DNA of 7,326 nucleotides from Actinomycetota bacterium (GTDB taxonomy: Bacteria > Actinomycetota > Humimicrobiia > Humimicrobiales > Humimicrobiaceae), in contig JAMCVO010000550.1 of the NCBI GenBank assembly GCA_023475715.1, forward strand, positions 1 to 7,326, written 5' to 3'. Under the pieces are notes generated by a model that did no database searches, had not been told where the DNA came from, and was given only the letters and a program-made list of their open reading frames with translations. This document shows, piece after piece, positions 1 to 6,566 of the stretch. Position numbers and translations under genes: made by a program. Every line of letters begins with the position of its first letter. Position 1 is the stretch's first letter.

Positions 1-744
1 AACTGAAATAGTTGTATAAATATATTGCGGCAGCAATGAGCCAAGTACCTCCTGTGGAGATGGATCAAACATAAATTCTGAATTTATCAAACATAATCTG
101 TCGCCAACCTGTATTTTACCGGGTGCTATTTCTTTAATTTCCCCTCTGATTATTTTCTCCTCCATTGGAACAGGCAGTATCTGCCTGGTCGAAGGGATTT
201 GCTCCGCGGCATTTTTAAACCTTGTATAACAAATCAAAACCTTATCAACCTCGCCTGAAATATATCTTGAAATAATACCTTTTGAAATTTCTCTTGCATC
301 CAAAAATTTTGGATAATCCGAAAGATTTTCATAAATGTTTGAAACTGGAAATCCGATATATCTAAAATAATTTCTGCCTCTTGTGCCGATTATATCAAGC
401 TTGACTCCATAGCCCTGAGATTTCAAACTTTTAATATTGTTCTCAATCAACCTTATTATGTTTGCATTATATCCACCACAAAGTCCTCTGTCGGCGGTCA
501 ATCCGACAACAAGGACAATTTTCTCATCTTTATGCGGCGCTAAAAGTGGGTCGCTAACCAGCCCGGGGAAACAAGCAATATCAGTTATTACCTCTTCAAT
601 ATTTTCGATGAAAGCTCTTGCTTCAAAAATCCTGCTCTGCGCCTTTCTGATTTTGGAAGAAGCAATCATTTCCATTGCTTTGGTAATTTTTCTGGTTCCG
701 GTTACACTTTTTATCCTGTTTCTTATGTCACGAGACTTTTCCAT
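1..744 (-). CDS. atpG: F1F0 ATP synthase gamma subunit, C-terminus cut by window edge
   Basis: Gamma is the central rotor shaft of F1: it couples rotation of the c-ring to conformational change in the alpha3beta3 head. The window holds 248 codons from ATG at 744; the family is usually about 285-295 residues, so roughly the last 40 lie beyond position 1. The N-terminus (residues 5-36) has the family signature of a basic amphipathic helix, including RDIRNRIKSVTGTRKITKAM. Residues 83-93, TADRGLCGGYN, are the conserved gamma core motif. The visible end contains LLPQYIY, which normally precedes the C-terminal rotor helix. The start is supported by AGGA at 753-756, 8 nt upstream. It follows atpA after a 47-nt gap. 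The visible reading frame is unbroken. atpD and atpC are expected next, off the left edge. Confidence 0.96.
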   Translation of the reverse strand, partial: MEKSRDIRNRIKSVTGTRKITKAMEMIASSKIRKAQSRIFEARAFIENIEEVITDIACFPGLVSDPLLAPHKDEKIVLVVGLTADRGLCGGYNANIIRLIENNIKSLKSQGYGVKLDIIGTRGRNYFRYIGFPVSNIYENLSDYPKFLDAREISKGIISRYISGEVDKVLICYTRFKNAAEQIPSTRQILPVPMEEKIIRGEIKEIAPGKIQVGDRLCLINSEFMFDPSPQEVLGSLLPQYIYTTISV

Positions 745-791
745 TGGAGATATCCTGTAAAATTATAACAATTGGAAGCTGCGCCATATTG

Positions 792-2303
792 TCAGTTAAA
801 TGATTTTTTGAATTGCTCAACTGCGTTTTTAATTTTCTGCTCTAATTTTTCATCTATATCTTTAGTTTTTTTGAGATCTGCTATAATATCACCACTATTA
901 CTATGAATAAATTCCAGATACTCTTTTTCAAATCTTTGCAGCTTTTTTACTTCAATATCATCAAGATAACCATTTGTAAGTGCAAAAAGAATTAAAACCT
1001 GGTCCTCTACATCCATAGGACAGTACTGGCCTTGTTTCAGAACTTCAATGGTTCGTTCTCCTCTTGCCAGCTGTTTTTTTGTTTCTTTATCGAGCTCTGT
1101 TCCAAACTTTGCAAATGTCTCAAGTTCCCTGTACTGGGCAAGGTCGAGCCTGAGCATACCTGCAACTTTTCTCATGGCATTTATCTGGGCATTCCCACCT
1201 ACCCTTGAAACCGAAATACCGGGATTTACTGCGGGCCTGATACCTGCATTAAACATGTCCATCTCAAGATATATTTGTCCATCTGTAATAGAAATGACAT
1301 TAGTTGGAATGTATGAAGATATGTCTCCCGCCTTAGTTTCGATTACAGGTATTGCAGTCAGCGAGCCTCCACCTTTTTCTTCCGAAAGTTTTGCAGCACG
1401 TTCAAGAAGCCGGGAATGAAGATAGAATATATCACCCGGATAAGCTTCCCTGCCTGGAGGTCTTCTTAAAAGCAGCGAAATTTGCCTGTAAGCAACAGCA
1501 TGTTTTGAAAGGTCGTCATATATTACAAGGGCATGCTTTCCCTTATGCATAAAATACTCGCCAATTGCACAACCTGCATAAGGCGCTATATACTGCAGTG
1601 AAGCCGGTGTCTTGGCAGTTGCACTTACTATTATTGTATGGTCCATTGCTCCGGCTTCTTCCAGTTTTTCCACAAGTCTTGCAATTGTAGTAGTTTTCTG
1701 GCCGACTACCACATAAATGCAGTAAACATCTTTTCCCTTCTGGTTAATGATGGTATCAATAAGTATTGCAGTTTTTCCTATGCTTCTGTCGCCAATTACA
1801 AGTTCCCTTTGTCCCCTTCCAATAGGAATCATGGAATCTATCGCTTTAATTCCTGTTTGAAGCGGTTCCTTTACCGGCTGCCTTTCAACAACACCGGGAG
1901 CATTGAATTCAACAGGGCCAAATTGCTCGTTCTTTAATGGTCCCTTGTTGTCAAGCGGATTTCCAAGCGGGTCTATTATCCTGCCCAGCAGAGCTTCCCC
2001 GACTGGCACCTGAAGGATATTACCCGTGCATTTGACAATATCGCCTTCCTGAATTTTAATATAGTCACCAAGTATTATCGCTCCAATTTCACTCTTATCA
2101 AGGTTCAATACTACTCCCGCCACATTATCAGGAAATTCGAGCATTTCCCCTGACATGGCATTGGACAGGCCCGAAATTCTTGCAATCCCATCACCCGCAT
2201 CCAGTACTCTTCCGACTTCTTCTATAATGACTTCTCTTTTATATCTTCCAATCTCAGAACTTATAATGTCAGCTATTTTTTCCGATTTAATTTTCAGTGC
2301 CAA
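792..2303 (-). CDS. atpA: F1F0 ATP synthase alpha subunit
   Basis: Alpha is the non-catalytic nucleotide-binding subunit of the F1 head and contributes the arginine finger to the catalytic sites. I place the start at TTG 2303, giving 503 residues beginning M-A-L-K-I-K-S-E. An in-frame GTG at 2312 would add three residues, but it lies inside the Shine-Dalgarno itself. Numbering from that GTG, the beta-barrel domain is about 25-95, the P-loop 174-181 (GDRSIGKT), and the Walker B region 260-268 (HALVIYDDL). The alpha/beta signature [10 protein letters not shown] is at 360-369, with the Arg finger at 370. A helical C-terminal domain follows. The P-loop differs from the usual alpha form GDRQTGKT at two positions but keeps the G-x4-GKT pattern. 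The gene starts inside the end of atpH (17-bp overlap), suggesting translational coupling, and ends with TGA. Confidence 0.97.
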   Translation of the reverse strand: MALKIKSEKIADIISSEIGRYKREVIIEEVGRVLDAGDGIARISGLSNAMSGEMLEFPDNVAGVVLNLDKSEIGAIILGDYIKIQEGDIVKCTGNILQVPVGEALLGRIIDPLGNPLDNKGPLKNEQFGPVEFNAPGVVERQPVKEPLQTGIKAIDSMIPIGRGQRELVIGDRSIGKTAILIDTIINQKGKDVYCIYVVVGQKTTTIARLVEKLEEAGAMDHTIIVSATAKTPASLQYIAPYAGCAIGEYFMHKGKHALVIYDDLSKHAVAYRQISLLLRRPPGREAYPGDIFYLHSRLLERAAKLSEEKGGGSLTAIPVIETKAGDISSYIPTNVISITDGQIYLEMDMFNAGIRPAVNPGISVSRVGGNAQINAMRKVAGMLRLDLAQYRELETFAKFGTELDKETKKQLARGERTIEVLKQGQYCPMDVEDQVLILFALTNGYLDDIEVKKLQRFEKEYLEFIHSNSGDIIADLKKTKDIDEKLEQKIKNAVEQFKKSFN

Positions 2304-2874
2304 AATCTTCACCCCTGAGGTCCAAAGCTTTTAATTTGTTTTTTAAATCTTCCAATTTATCTTTTATGCTTAAATCAATAACTTTATCACCAATCTTTAT
2401 TACTATTCCACCTATAATATTCTTATCTAAAATATTTTTAATTCTTACGTCGAGACCGGTTTTTTTATCAACATTTTCTTTTATTTCATTAAGAATTTCT
2501 TTATCAAGTTCAATAACACTGATTACTTCAATTGAAACCTGGCGCTTCAGCTGGTTTGACAGCTCAACAAAATCCTTGTAAGTCTGCTCAATGGAATCTA
2601 CGGCGTCCAGGATTATCATCATTGCAGCAAAAGACTTTATGGCTTTGCTCCCGCCATCACCTAAAATTTCGAGTACGACCTTTATCTTTTCATAATTTTC
2701 TATTGAAGGATCCGTAAGATTTTTTTTAAGTTCAAGGTTATTTGTTATTTCGTCTTTTAACTGCCTTAACTCGTCTTCAGTCTGGTCAACCATATTCTCG
2801 GCCCTGGCAACATTAAAAACCGCCTGGGCATAATAATTTGATTTGAATTCAATTGATTCTTTTATTTTTCCCAA
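2287..2874 (-). CDS. atpH: F1F0 ATP synthase delta subunit (OSCP family)
   Basis: Delta (OSCP) sits on top of F1 and clamps it to the peripheral stalk made by the b subunits. The 195-residue product is slightly longer than the usual 175-185. It has the expected all-helical N-terminal domain (residues about 10-110, with YAQAVFNVA near the start) and the conserved C-terminal segment at about 155-182 ([20 protein letters not shown]). The start is TTG at 2874, two bases after the atpF stop. No strong Shine-Dalgarno precedes it; the nearest AGGA lies inside atpF about 18 nt upstream, so translation probably depends on coupling to atpF. The next in-frame Met is residue 28, inside the conserved helix, which argues against a later start. 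The 3' end overlaps the start of atpA. Confidence 0.94.
   Translation of the reverse strand: MGKIKESIEFKSNYYAQAVFNVARAENMVDQTEDELRQLKDEITNNLELKKNLTDPSIENYEKIKVVLEILGDGGSKAIKSFAAMMIILDAVDSIEQTYKDFVELSNQLKRQVSIEVISVIELDKEILNEIKENVDKKTGLDVRIKNILDKNIIGGIVIKIGDKVIDLSIKDKLEDLKNKLKALDLRGEDFGTEN
2309..2316 (-). promoter_or_regulatory. Shine-Dalgarno that decides the atpA start
   Basis: On the minus strand this reads AGGGGTGA, a close match to the anti-Shine-Dalgarno complement AGGAGGTGA. It ends 5 nt before TTG at 2303, which is ideal spacing. The other candidate start, GTG at 2312-2310, overlaps the motif and has no ribosome-binding site of its own. The site lies within the last codons of atpH. Confidence 0.75.
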
Positions 2875-2876
2875 TT

Positions 2877-3380
2877 TTAAATTTTCTCGACTTCCTGAAG
2901 GCTTTCTTCAACTAATCTCTTGTGTTCTTCTTCCGATAAGTTTTTTGCAATTATTTTCTCCGTGGCAGCCATTGCAATATCAACCATTTTATTTTTTACT
3001 TCAGCAACAGATCTGTCTCTTTCTGCTTTAATCTCTGCAGTTGCTGCATCAAGCATCGTCTTTGACTTTTCATGAGCTTTATCCTCAATTTCTTCTTTAA
3101 TTTTCCTTGCAGCATTTTTACCATCTTCTAAAATTTGCCTTGCCTCTTTCCTGGCATCATCAAGAGCCTGCTTTTGCCCTTCAAGATATTTTTGAGCTTC
3201 TTCTCTTTGCCTATCTGCACTATTTACGCTTTCCTGAATCTCTTCCTGCCTTTTTACTATCATTTTGTTTACCGGTTTGAAGACAAATCTCCATAGCACA
3301 ACTATCAGGATAACAAATACTATTATTGACCAGAAGACAGTACTGCTCATGGGATTTAATATTTTTAGTACTTCTTCCAA
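2877..3380 (-). CDS. atpF: F1F0 ATP synthase b subunit (peripheral stalk)
   Basis: Subunit b anchors the stator stalk in the membrane and reaches up to delta on F1. The 167-residue protein has the classic layout: a short N-terminus, one membrane helix at about residues 15-34 (FWSIIVFVILIVVLWRFVF), then a long charged, alanine-rich coiled coil from about 38 to the end, rich in Glu, Lys and Arg. The length matches the family. The start is TTG at 3380, supported by GAGGTG 8 nt upstream. A later in-frame ATG (residue 11, just before the membrane helix) has no comparable ribosome-binding site. The gene follows atpE after a 70-nt AT-rich gap and ends 2 nt before atpH. Confidence 0.95.
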   Translation of the reverse strand: MEEVLKILNPMSSTVFWSIIVFVILIVVLWRFVFKPVNKMIVKRQEEIQESVNSADRQREEAQKYLEGQKQALDDARKEARQILEDGKNAARKIKEEIEDKAHEKSKTMLDAATAEIKAERDRSVAEVKNKMVDIAMAATEKIIAKNLSEEEHKRLVEESLQEVEKI

Positions 3381-3450
3381 ATTACTTACACCTCTTTTTA
3401 AAAAAATAAATAAAATATAATCTTTTTAATTTTGTAACAAATACTGTTAA

Positions 3451-3681
<231 letters not shown>

Positions 3682-3711
3682 TTACTTCCTCCTTAAATAA
3701 TAAGATAGTTG

Positions 3712-4449
3712 TTAATGTTTCGGGTGAACTGCTTCACCAATATATAAAGCCGAAAGTATTGCAAATACATATGCCTGGATCGCCGAAACAAATAATTCAA
3801 GAATTGTCATGACGAGTGCAAAAGGAACTGCTGCAATTGCAATATAGTAGCTTCTAAAATAATTAATCAGCCCCAGTATTACATACAATATTGTATGGCC
3901 AGCCAGCATGTTTGCCATGAGACGGATAAACAGCGAGAAAGGCTTGGCAATGGCGCCAATTGCTTCAATTGGTACAACAATTACATACATCCATGATGGT
4001 ACAAAAGACGGTGCATATGTACGCATATAGCCTTTAATCCCGTTTTTAGCCAGGTTCGTAATATGTACCGTAAAAAATATTATTAATGCAATCACCAGGG
4101 GAACAACCAGGTTTGAAGTAGGAGTATAAGTCCCGGGTATAAGCCCTATCATATTATTTGCAAGTATGAAAATAAAAACTCCTGCAACCAGAGGGAACCA
4201 TTTGTCTCCCTCTTTCGGACCAATCATGTTATATACCATTCCTTTTTTGATAAAATTTATAAGTATTTCAATGACTACCTGTCTTTTCCCGGGGACAACT
4301 TTAGGCTTGGCTGCAAGAAGCAATAAGAGAATTAAAAAAATTCCAACGCCCGCAAACATTGAAACTGTAACGTTTGTAATAGAAATATCAAAACTGCCAA
4401 TCTTTAAAGGAATAATAACTTCTTGAAAAAAGTGTTCTATTACTATCAA
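3712..4449 (-). CDS. atpB: F1F0 ATP synthase a subunit
   Basis: Subunit a is the membrane stator that provides the ion half-channels next to the c-ring. The 245-residue protein is strongly hydrophobic with several membrane helices. The key motif is SLFIRLMANMLAGH at 172-185, with the essential stator arginine at Arg176. Helix 5 has ILELFVSAIQAYVFAIL at 216-232, with Glu218 and Gln225. His185 sits where E. coli has Glu219; histidine here with an acidic residue in the last helix is the pattern of mitochondria and many other bacteria. The start is TTG at 4449, directly after the atpI stop (TAA then TTG), with AGGAG 6 nt upstream. No ATG occurs nearby. It is followed by atpE after 30 nt. Confidence 0.96.
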   Translation of the reverse strand: MIVIEHFFQEVIIPLKIGSFDISITNVTVSMFAGVGIFLILLLLLAAKPKVVPGKRQVVIEILINFIKKGMVYNMIGPKEGDKWFPLVAGVFIFILANNMIGLIPGTYTPTSNLVVPLVIALIIFFTVHITNLAKNGIKGYMRTYAPSFVPSWMYVIVVPIEAIGAIAKPFSLFIRLMANMLAGHTILYVILGLINYFRSYYIAIAAVPFALVMTILELFVSAIQAYVFAILSALYIGEAVHPKH

Positions 4450-4845
4450 TTATTTCTCCTGATTTCTGTAAAATAATACCTTTTTATAAATTAAAAAAAT
4501 TTCCAGATTGAAAAATATTGTGAAAAAGATTAAAAAAGAAAAAAGAAACCCTAACATGTTTATATAATTAAACCTGTATATCAAGAAAAACACCAATCCG
4601 GAAAACACAATTTTTGCAGCAAAGACCGGTAATATATATTTCAGAATATTGGAGGATTTATTTCTGTAAGCTCTGAAATAAAAAAACAACGTGCCTATGA
4701 AGAAAATAAAAGTCAGCACTCCGCTTATTAAAATTGAAAGAAATATCTGTTTTGATGTAATAAAAAAACAAGCCAGCTCAATTACAAAAAGGACTGTCAG
4801 AGATATTATTGATATTTTTTTTATCCGAATTAAATCTAATTCCAT
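4450..4845 (-). CDS. atpI: AtpI-like ATP synthase assembly protein (protein I)
   Basis: A 131-residue hydrophobic protein encoded immediately upstream of atpB, where AtpI normally sits. AtpI proteins are small four-helix membrane proteins proposed to help c-ring assembly and sometimes cation supply. Four membrane segments can be seen at about residues 11-30, 35-57, 69-90 and 97-120, separated by short basic stretches. Sequence conservation in this family is weak, so the call rests on size, topology and position. The start is ATG at 4845, giving a charged N-terminus (MELDLIRIKK); no clear Shine-Dalgarno precedes it. It is the first gene of the operon, downstream of the promoter at 4946-4974. 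Confidence 0.8.
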   Translation of the reverse strand: MELDLIRIKKISIISLTVLFVIELACFFITSKQIFLSILISGVLTFIFFIGTLFFYFRAYRNKSSNILKYILPVFAAKIVFSGLVFFLIYRFNYINMLGFLFSFLIFFTIFFNLEIFLIYKKVLFYRNQEK

Positions 4846-4945
4846 TAAAAAATACGTTTTTCTTTTACTGCTTTATAATCTTTATGATATTTTTTAATTT
4901 AGAAGCTTATTTTATTTAATGCCAGCTTAAAAATACTTTTGATAA

Positions 4946-4974
4946 ATTATATATGCAATAATTTTATTTTTCAA
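4946..4974 (-). promoter_or_regulatory. Promoter of the ATP synthase operon
   Basis: On the minus strand, TTGAAA (4974-4969) and TATAAT (4951-4946) are separated by exactly 17 bp. This is a five-of-six -35 and a perfect -10 for the housekeeping sigma factor. Transcription would begin near 4939, giving a leader of about 95 nt before atpI. The promoter lies about 20 bp after the dCMP deaminase stop. I see no clear terminator between, so read-through from that gene is also possible. Confidence 0.8.
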
Positions 4975-4993
4975 ATTTTTTATTAACTTCCAA

Positions 4994-5458
4994 TTAATCT
5001 TCAAAATCAAGCTTGATGAGTTCCACTCCTGCTTCTTTTAAAAGCTCCAGTGAAAGCTCGTCAGGGTAATCCTTAAAATAATAAATTTTTCTGATTCCTG
5101 AATTTATTATCATTTTCGCACACTGCACACATGGTTGAGTATTGCTGTATAATACACTGTCTTTTATGCTGACCCCATGATATGCAGCCTGTATTATTGC
5201 ATTCTGTTCAGCGTGAAGCCCTCTGCACATTTCGTGCCTCTGACCTGAAGGTATCCCGAGCTCTTCCCTTAGACATTTACCTCTCTCAAGGCAGTTTTTT
5301 ACCCCTTTAGGAGCGCCATTATATCCTGTTGTAAGGATCCTTTTATCCTTTACTATTATTGCCCCAACCTTCCTTCTCAGGCATGTTGAACGAGTTGCCA
5401 CCTGTTTTGTAATTGCTGTAAAATATTCATCCCAGCTTGGGCGTTTATTCTCTTCCAT
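4994..5458 (-). CDS. comEB: dCMP deaminase (ComEB-like cytidine/deoxycytidylate deaminase)
   Basis: Zinc enzyme that deaminates dCMP to dUMP, feeding thymidylate synthesis in the cytoplasm. The 154-residue protein carries the catalytic HAE motif at 82-84 (proton-shuttle Glu84) and the zinc-binding PCVQC at 109-113. The N-terminal half has R-P-S-W-D-E-Y-F at 6-13 and TGYNGAPKG at 44-52, typical of dCMP deaminases. Extra cysteines at 56, 62 and 78 resemble the second structural zinc site seen in this family. Length is normal. The start is ATG at 5458, the only plausible one, although the Shine-Dalgarno is very poor (CCAG directly before it). It lies upstream of the ATP synthase operon on the same strand. 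The family could in principle include other deoxycytidylate-type deaminases, but the motif set fits dCMP. Confidence 0.93.
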   Translation of the reverse strand: MEENKRPSWDEYFTAITKQVATRSTCLRRKVGAIIVKDKRILTTGYNGAPKGVKNCLERGKCLREELGIPSGQRHEMCRGLHAEQNAIIQAAYHGVSIKDSVLYSNTQPCVQCAKMIINSGIRKIYYFKDYPDELSLELLKEAGVELIKLDFED

Positions 5459-5499
5459 CTGGTTTTTAATTTGAATTTATTGCTTTTTTCATCACAATG

Positions 5500-5508
5500 A
5501 TTATAGCA
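5500..5508 (-). promoter_or_regulatory. Extended -10 promoter of the dCMP deaminase gene
   Basis: On the minus strand the sequence reads TGCTATAAT: a perfect -10 hexamer preceded by the TG-N extension. The region 16-18 bp upstream is almost pure A/T with no good -35, as is common for extended -10 promoters. Transcription would start near 5493, leaving a leader of about 35 nt before ATG at 5458. It lies on the left shoulder of the intergenic inverted-repeat element, about 27 bp outside its flanking direct repeat. Confidence 0.6.
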
Positions 5509-5548
5509 ATATTTTTTTATATTAAAATAAAAAATAATTTAAGGTTAG

Positions 5549-5567
5549 CATCTAAAATTTCGTGATA
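5549..5567 (+). repeat. Left outer inverted repeat (19 bp)
   Basis: CATCTAAAATTTCGTGATA, the exact reverse complement of 5745-5763. Chance formation of a perfect 19-bp pair within about 200 bp is negligible even in AT-rich DNA. Confidence 0.95.
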
Positions 5568-5588
5568 GCAATAAAGGAAAATTTTAAG

Positions 5589-5729
5589 AGCCAGGATGGG
5601 TATTTCAAAAACACGCAGGCTTTTCCCCTGCGAGTAAAGCCAGCTCAGTTTCAGGCTTAGCTCTCCTCCCAGAGGAGGAACCATGCCCGCTTAAGCCTTC
5701 AAATGGTTTTCTCAATACCCATCCTGGCT
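5589..5729. ncRNA. GC-rich multi-hairpin core, candidate structured RNA (orientation unknown)
   Basis: The core is about 51% GC by hand count, inside otherwise very AT-rich non-coding DNA. It is closed by a perfect 16-bp stem (5589-5604 with 5714-5729), extendable past a 3x3 internal loop by 5 bp (5608-5612 with 5706-5710). Inside are hairpin CGCAGG/CCTGCG (5614-5619 with 5627-5632, 7-nt loop), hairpin TCCTCC/GGAGGA (5664-5669 with 5674-5679, 4-nt loop), and mutually exclusive pairings. AGGCTTA 5653-5659 can pair with TAAGCCT 5692-5698, or its GGCTT can pair with AAGCC 5637-5641. AACCAT 5679-5684 can pair with ATGGTT 5703-5708. I recognise no known riboswitch, 6S, SRP, RNase P, tmRNA or ribozyme signature on either strand. 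It could equally be the folded interior of the MITE-like element. Confidence 0.4.
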
Positions 5730-5744
5730 TATCAATTTATTTTT

Positions 5745-5763
5745 TATCACGAAATTTTAGATG
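5745..5763 (-). repeat. Right outer inverted repeat (19 bp)
   Basis: TATCACGAAATTTTAGATG, the exact reverse complement of 5549-5567. The AT-rich linkers joining outer and inner arms differ in length (21 nt left, 15 nt right) and are not complementary throughout, so the two arm pairs are separate blocks. Confidence 0.95.
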
Positions 5764-5777
5764 TTTCCTAATTTAAG

Positions 5778-5904
5778 TTATATGCGGATATATACTTCAA
5801 TAAATAAATCTTATAAAATTAATCTGCTGGCAAGAATGTTAATTAATCTCTATATGATCATCAATAAAAAAATAATAAGAGTCATTGAAATTTAAATAGC
5901 GGAA
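5778..5904 (+). other. AT-rich leader region upstream of the tsaC-type gene
   Basis: This stretch between the intergenic element and the ATG at 5905 must contain the plus-strand promoter unless transcription begins inside the element. I see only weak candidates: CTGGCA near 5827 with TATATG 18 bp downstream, and an isolated TATAAA near 5812. Neither is convincing. The ribosome-binding site before 5905 is also weak (GGA only a few bases from the ATG). Confidence 0.35.
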
Positions 5905-6549
5905 ATGAAAATTATCAGATTAAACAGTAAAGAAAGGACTTCCAGGGATGCAGCCGGTATTGCTGCAAAATATATTTCTGCAGGCAAGGTTGTGATACTG
6001 CCTACCAGCACAATTTATGGGTTAAGCTGCAGTTATGATAATAGAAGTGCTTTAGAAAGGACTTACGAGCTCAAGCAAAGGCCTAAAAATCTTCCTTTTA
6101 TCGTGCTTATATCCAAAATCGATTCACTTTTGCAGCTTGCAGATGAAATAAAAGGAACTGCCGATATTCTCATAAAAAAATACTGGACCGGGCAAAACAC
6201 TCAACCGCTTACCCTGGTCTTTAAAAAAAATAATTCATTGGATAGTTTTGTTGCAGGGGGAAACGAAAAAATTGCAATAAGGCTTGACGGGCTTGAAATA
6301 TTAAAAAAGATAATTGAGCTGAGCGGACCGATAGTGTCAACAAGCGCAACCATTTCCGGCCTGTCTTTGTCTCCTAAAAATATTAATGAAATACCTGAAG
6401 CAATTAAAAAAAATACCGATCTCATAATAGACTATGGCGAGGATTTGCCAGGAACCGCTTCTACCATTATTGATGTTGCGGGACCGGAGGCTGTTCTAAT
6501 CAGGGAAGGTGCGCTAAAATATGATAAGGTTTTTGATGAATTATTTTAA
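5905..6549 (+). CDS. tsaC: L-threonylcarbamoyladenylate synthase (TsaC/Sua5/YrdC family)
   Basis: This family makes threonylcarbamoyl-AMP from threonine, bicarbonate and ATP, the first step of the t6A37 modification in tRNAs that read ANN codons. The 214-residue protein is the single-domain form; the extra C-terminal SUA5 domain of about 340-residue proteins is absent. Visible motifs: PTSTIYGL at 33-40, the KxR motif at 57-59 in ELKQRPKNLP, AIRLD at 124-128, STSATISG at 145-152, PGTASTIID at 182-190, and LIREGAL at 198-204. Two positions depart from the family norm. The first motif has Ser where Glu or Asp is usual (PTE/DT). The SAN triad of the KxR...SxN signature reads SAT, with Thr149 for Asn. 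The gene starts divergently from the dCMP deaminase and is followed after 17 nt by the phosphatase gene, so the two are probably cotranscribed. Confidence 0.92.
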   Translation: MKIIRLNSKERTSRDAAGIAAKYISAGKVVILPTSTIYGLSCSYDNRSALERTYELKQRPKNLPFIVLISKIDSLLQLADEIKGTADILIKKYWTGQNTQPLTLVFKKNNSLDSFVAGGNEKIAIRLDGLEILKKIIELSGPIVSTSATISGLSLSPKNINEIPEAIKKNTDLIIDYGEDLPGTASTIIDVAGPEAVLIREGALKYDKVFDELF

Positions 6550-6566
6550 CATTTTTAAGGGCTTGC

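Larger units (their letters stand above)
5535..5777. mobile_element. MITE-like inverted-repeat element with possible 9-bp target duplication
   Basis: The divergent gap holds a nested palindromic structure. A 19-bp perfect inverted repeat forms the outer arms (5549-5567 and 5745-5763), and a 16-bp perfect inverted repeat forms the inner arms (5589-5604 and 5714-5729). The same 9-mer, TAATTTAAG, flanks it in direct orientation at 5535-5543 and 5769-5777, as a transposition target duplication would. Between these, the element spans 5544-5768 (225 bp). Its outermost bases (5544-5548 and 5764-5768) match only partly as inverted repeats. No transposase frame is present, so any mobility would depend on an enzyme elsewhere. 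A fixed structured-RNA locus is the main alternative. The inverted repeats are certain; the mobile interpretation is inferred. Confidence 0.5.

Noticed and set aside
437..760. Plus-strand open frame of 107 codons over the atpG start
   Set aside because: It lies antisense to the conserved N-terminal region of the gamma subunit and has no recognisable domain; it is a shadow of atpG.
1048..1419. Plus-strand open frame of 123 codons within atpA
   Set aside because: Antisense to highly conserved alpha-subunit sequence; its openness follows from codon use on the real strand.
4899..4930. Inverted AAGCT/AGCTT pair in the ATP synthase leader as an attenuator
   Set aside because: Only 5 bp with a long loop in AT-rich sequence and no T-tract placed as in a terminator; too weak to support.
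5672..5694. Apparent ribosome-binding site GAGGAGG followed by ATG CCC GCT TAA inside the intergenic element
   Set aside because: It encodes only three residues, and the GGAGGA is fully explained as the 3' arm of a 6-bp hairpin. No longer frame follows.
5589..5729. 6S RNA, SRP RNA, riboswitch or small ribozyme
   Set aside because: I found none of the conserved loops or cores of these families on either strand. The branched interior does not fit the single long 6S hairpin, and no SRP tetraloop or helix-8 motif is present.
5589..5745. Rho-independent terminator formed by the long hairpin plus following T-rich stretch
   Set aside because: The two flanking genes diverge from this gap, so neither would need a terminator here. 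The hairpin is far larger and more branched than a usual terminator. It could only end a transcript begun inside the gap.
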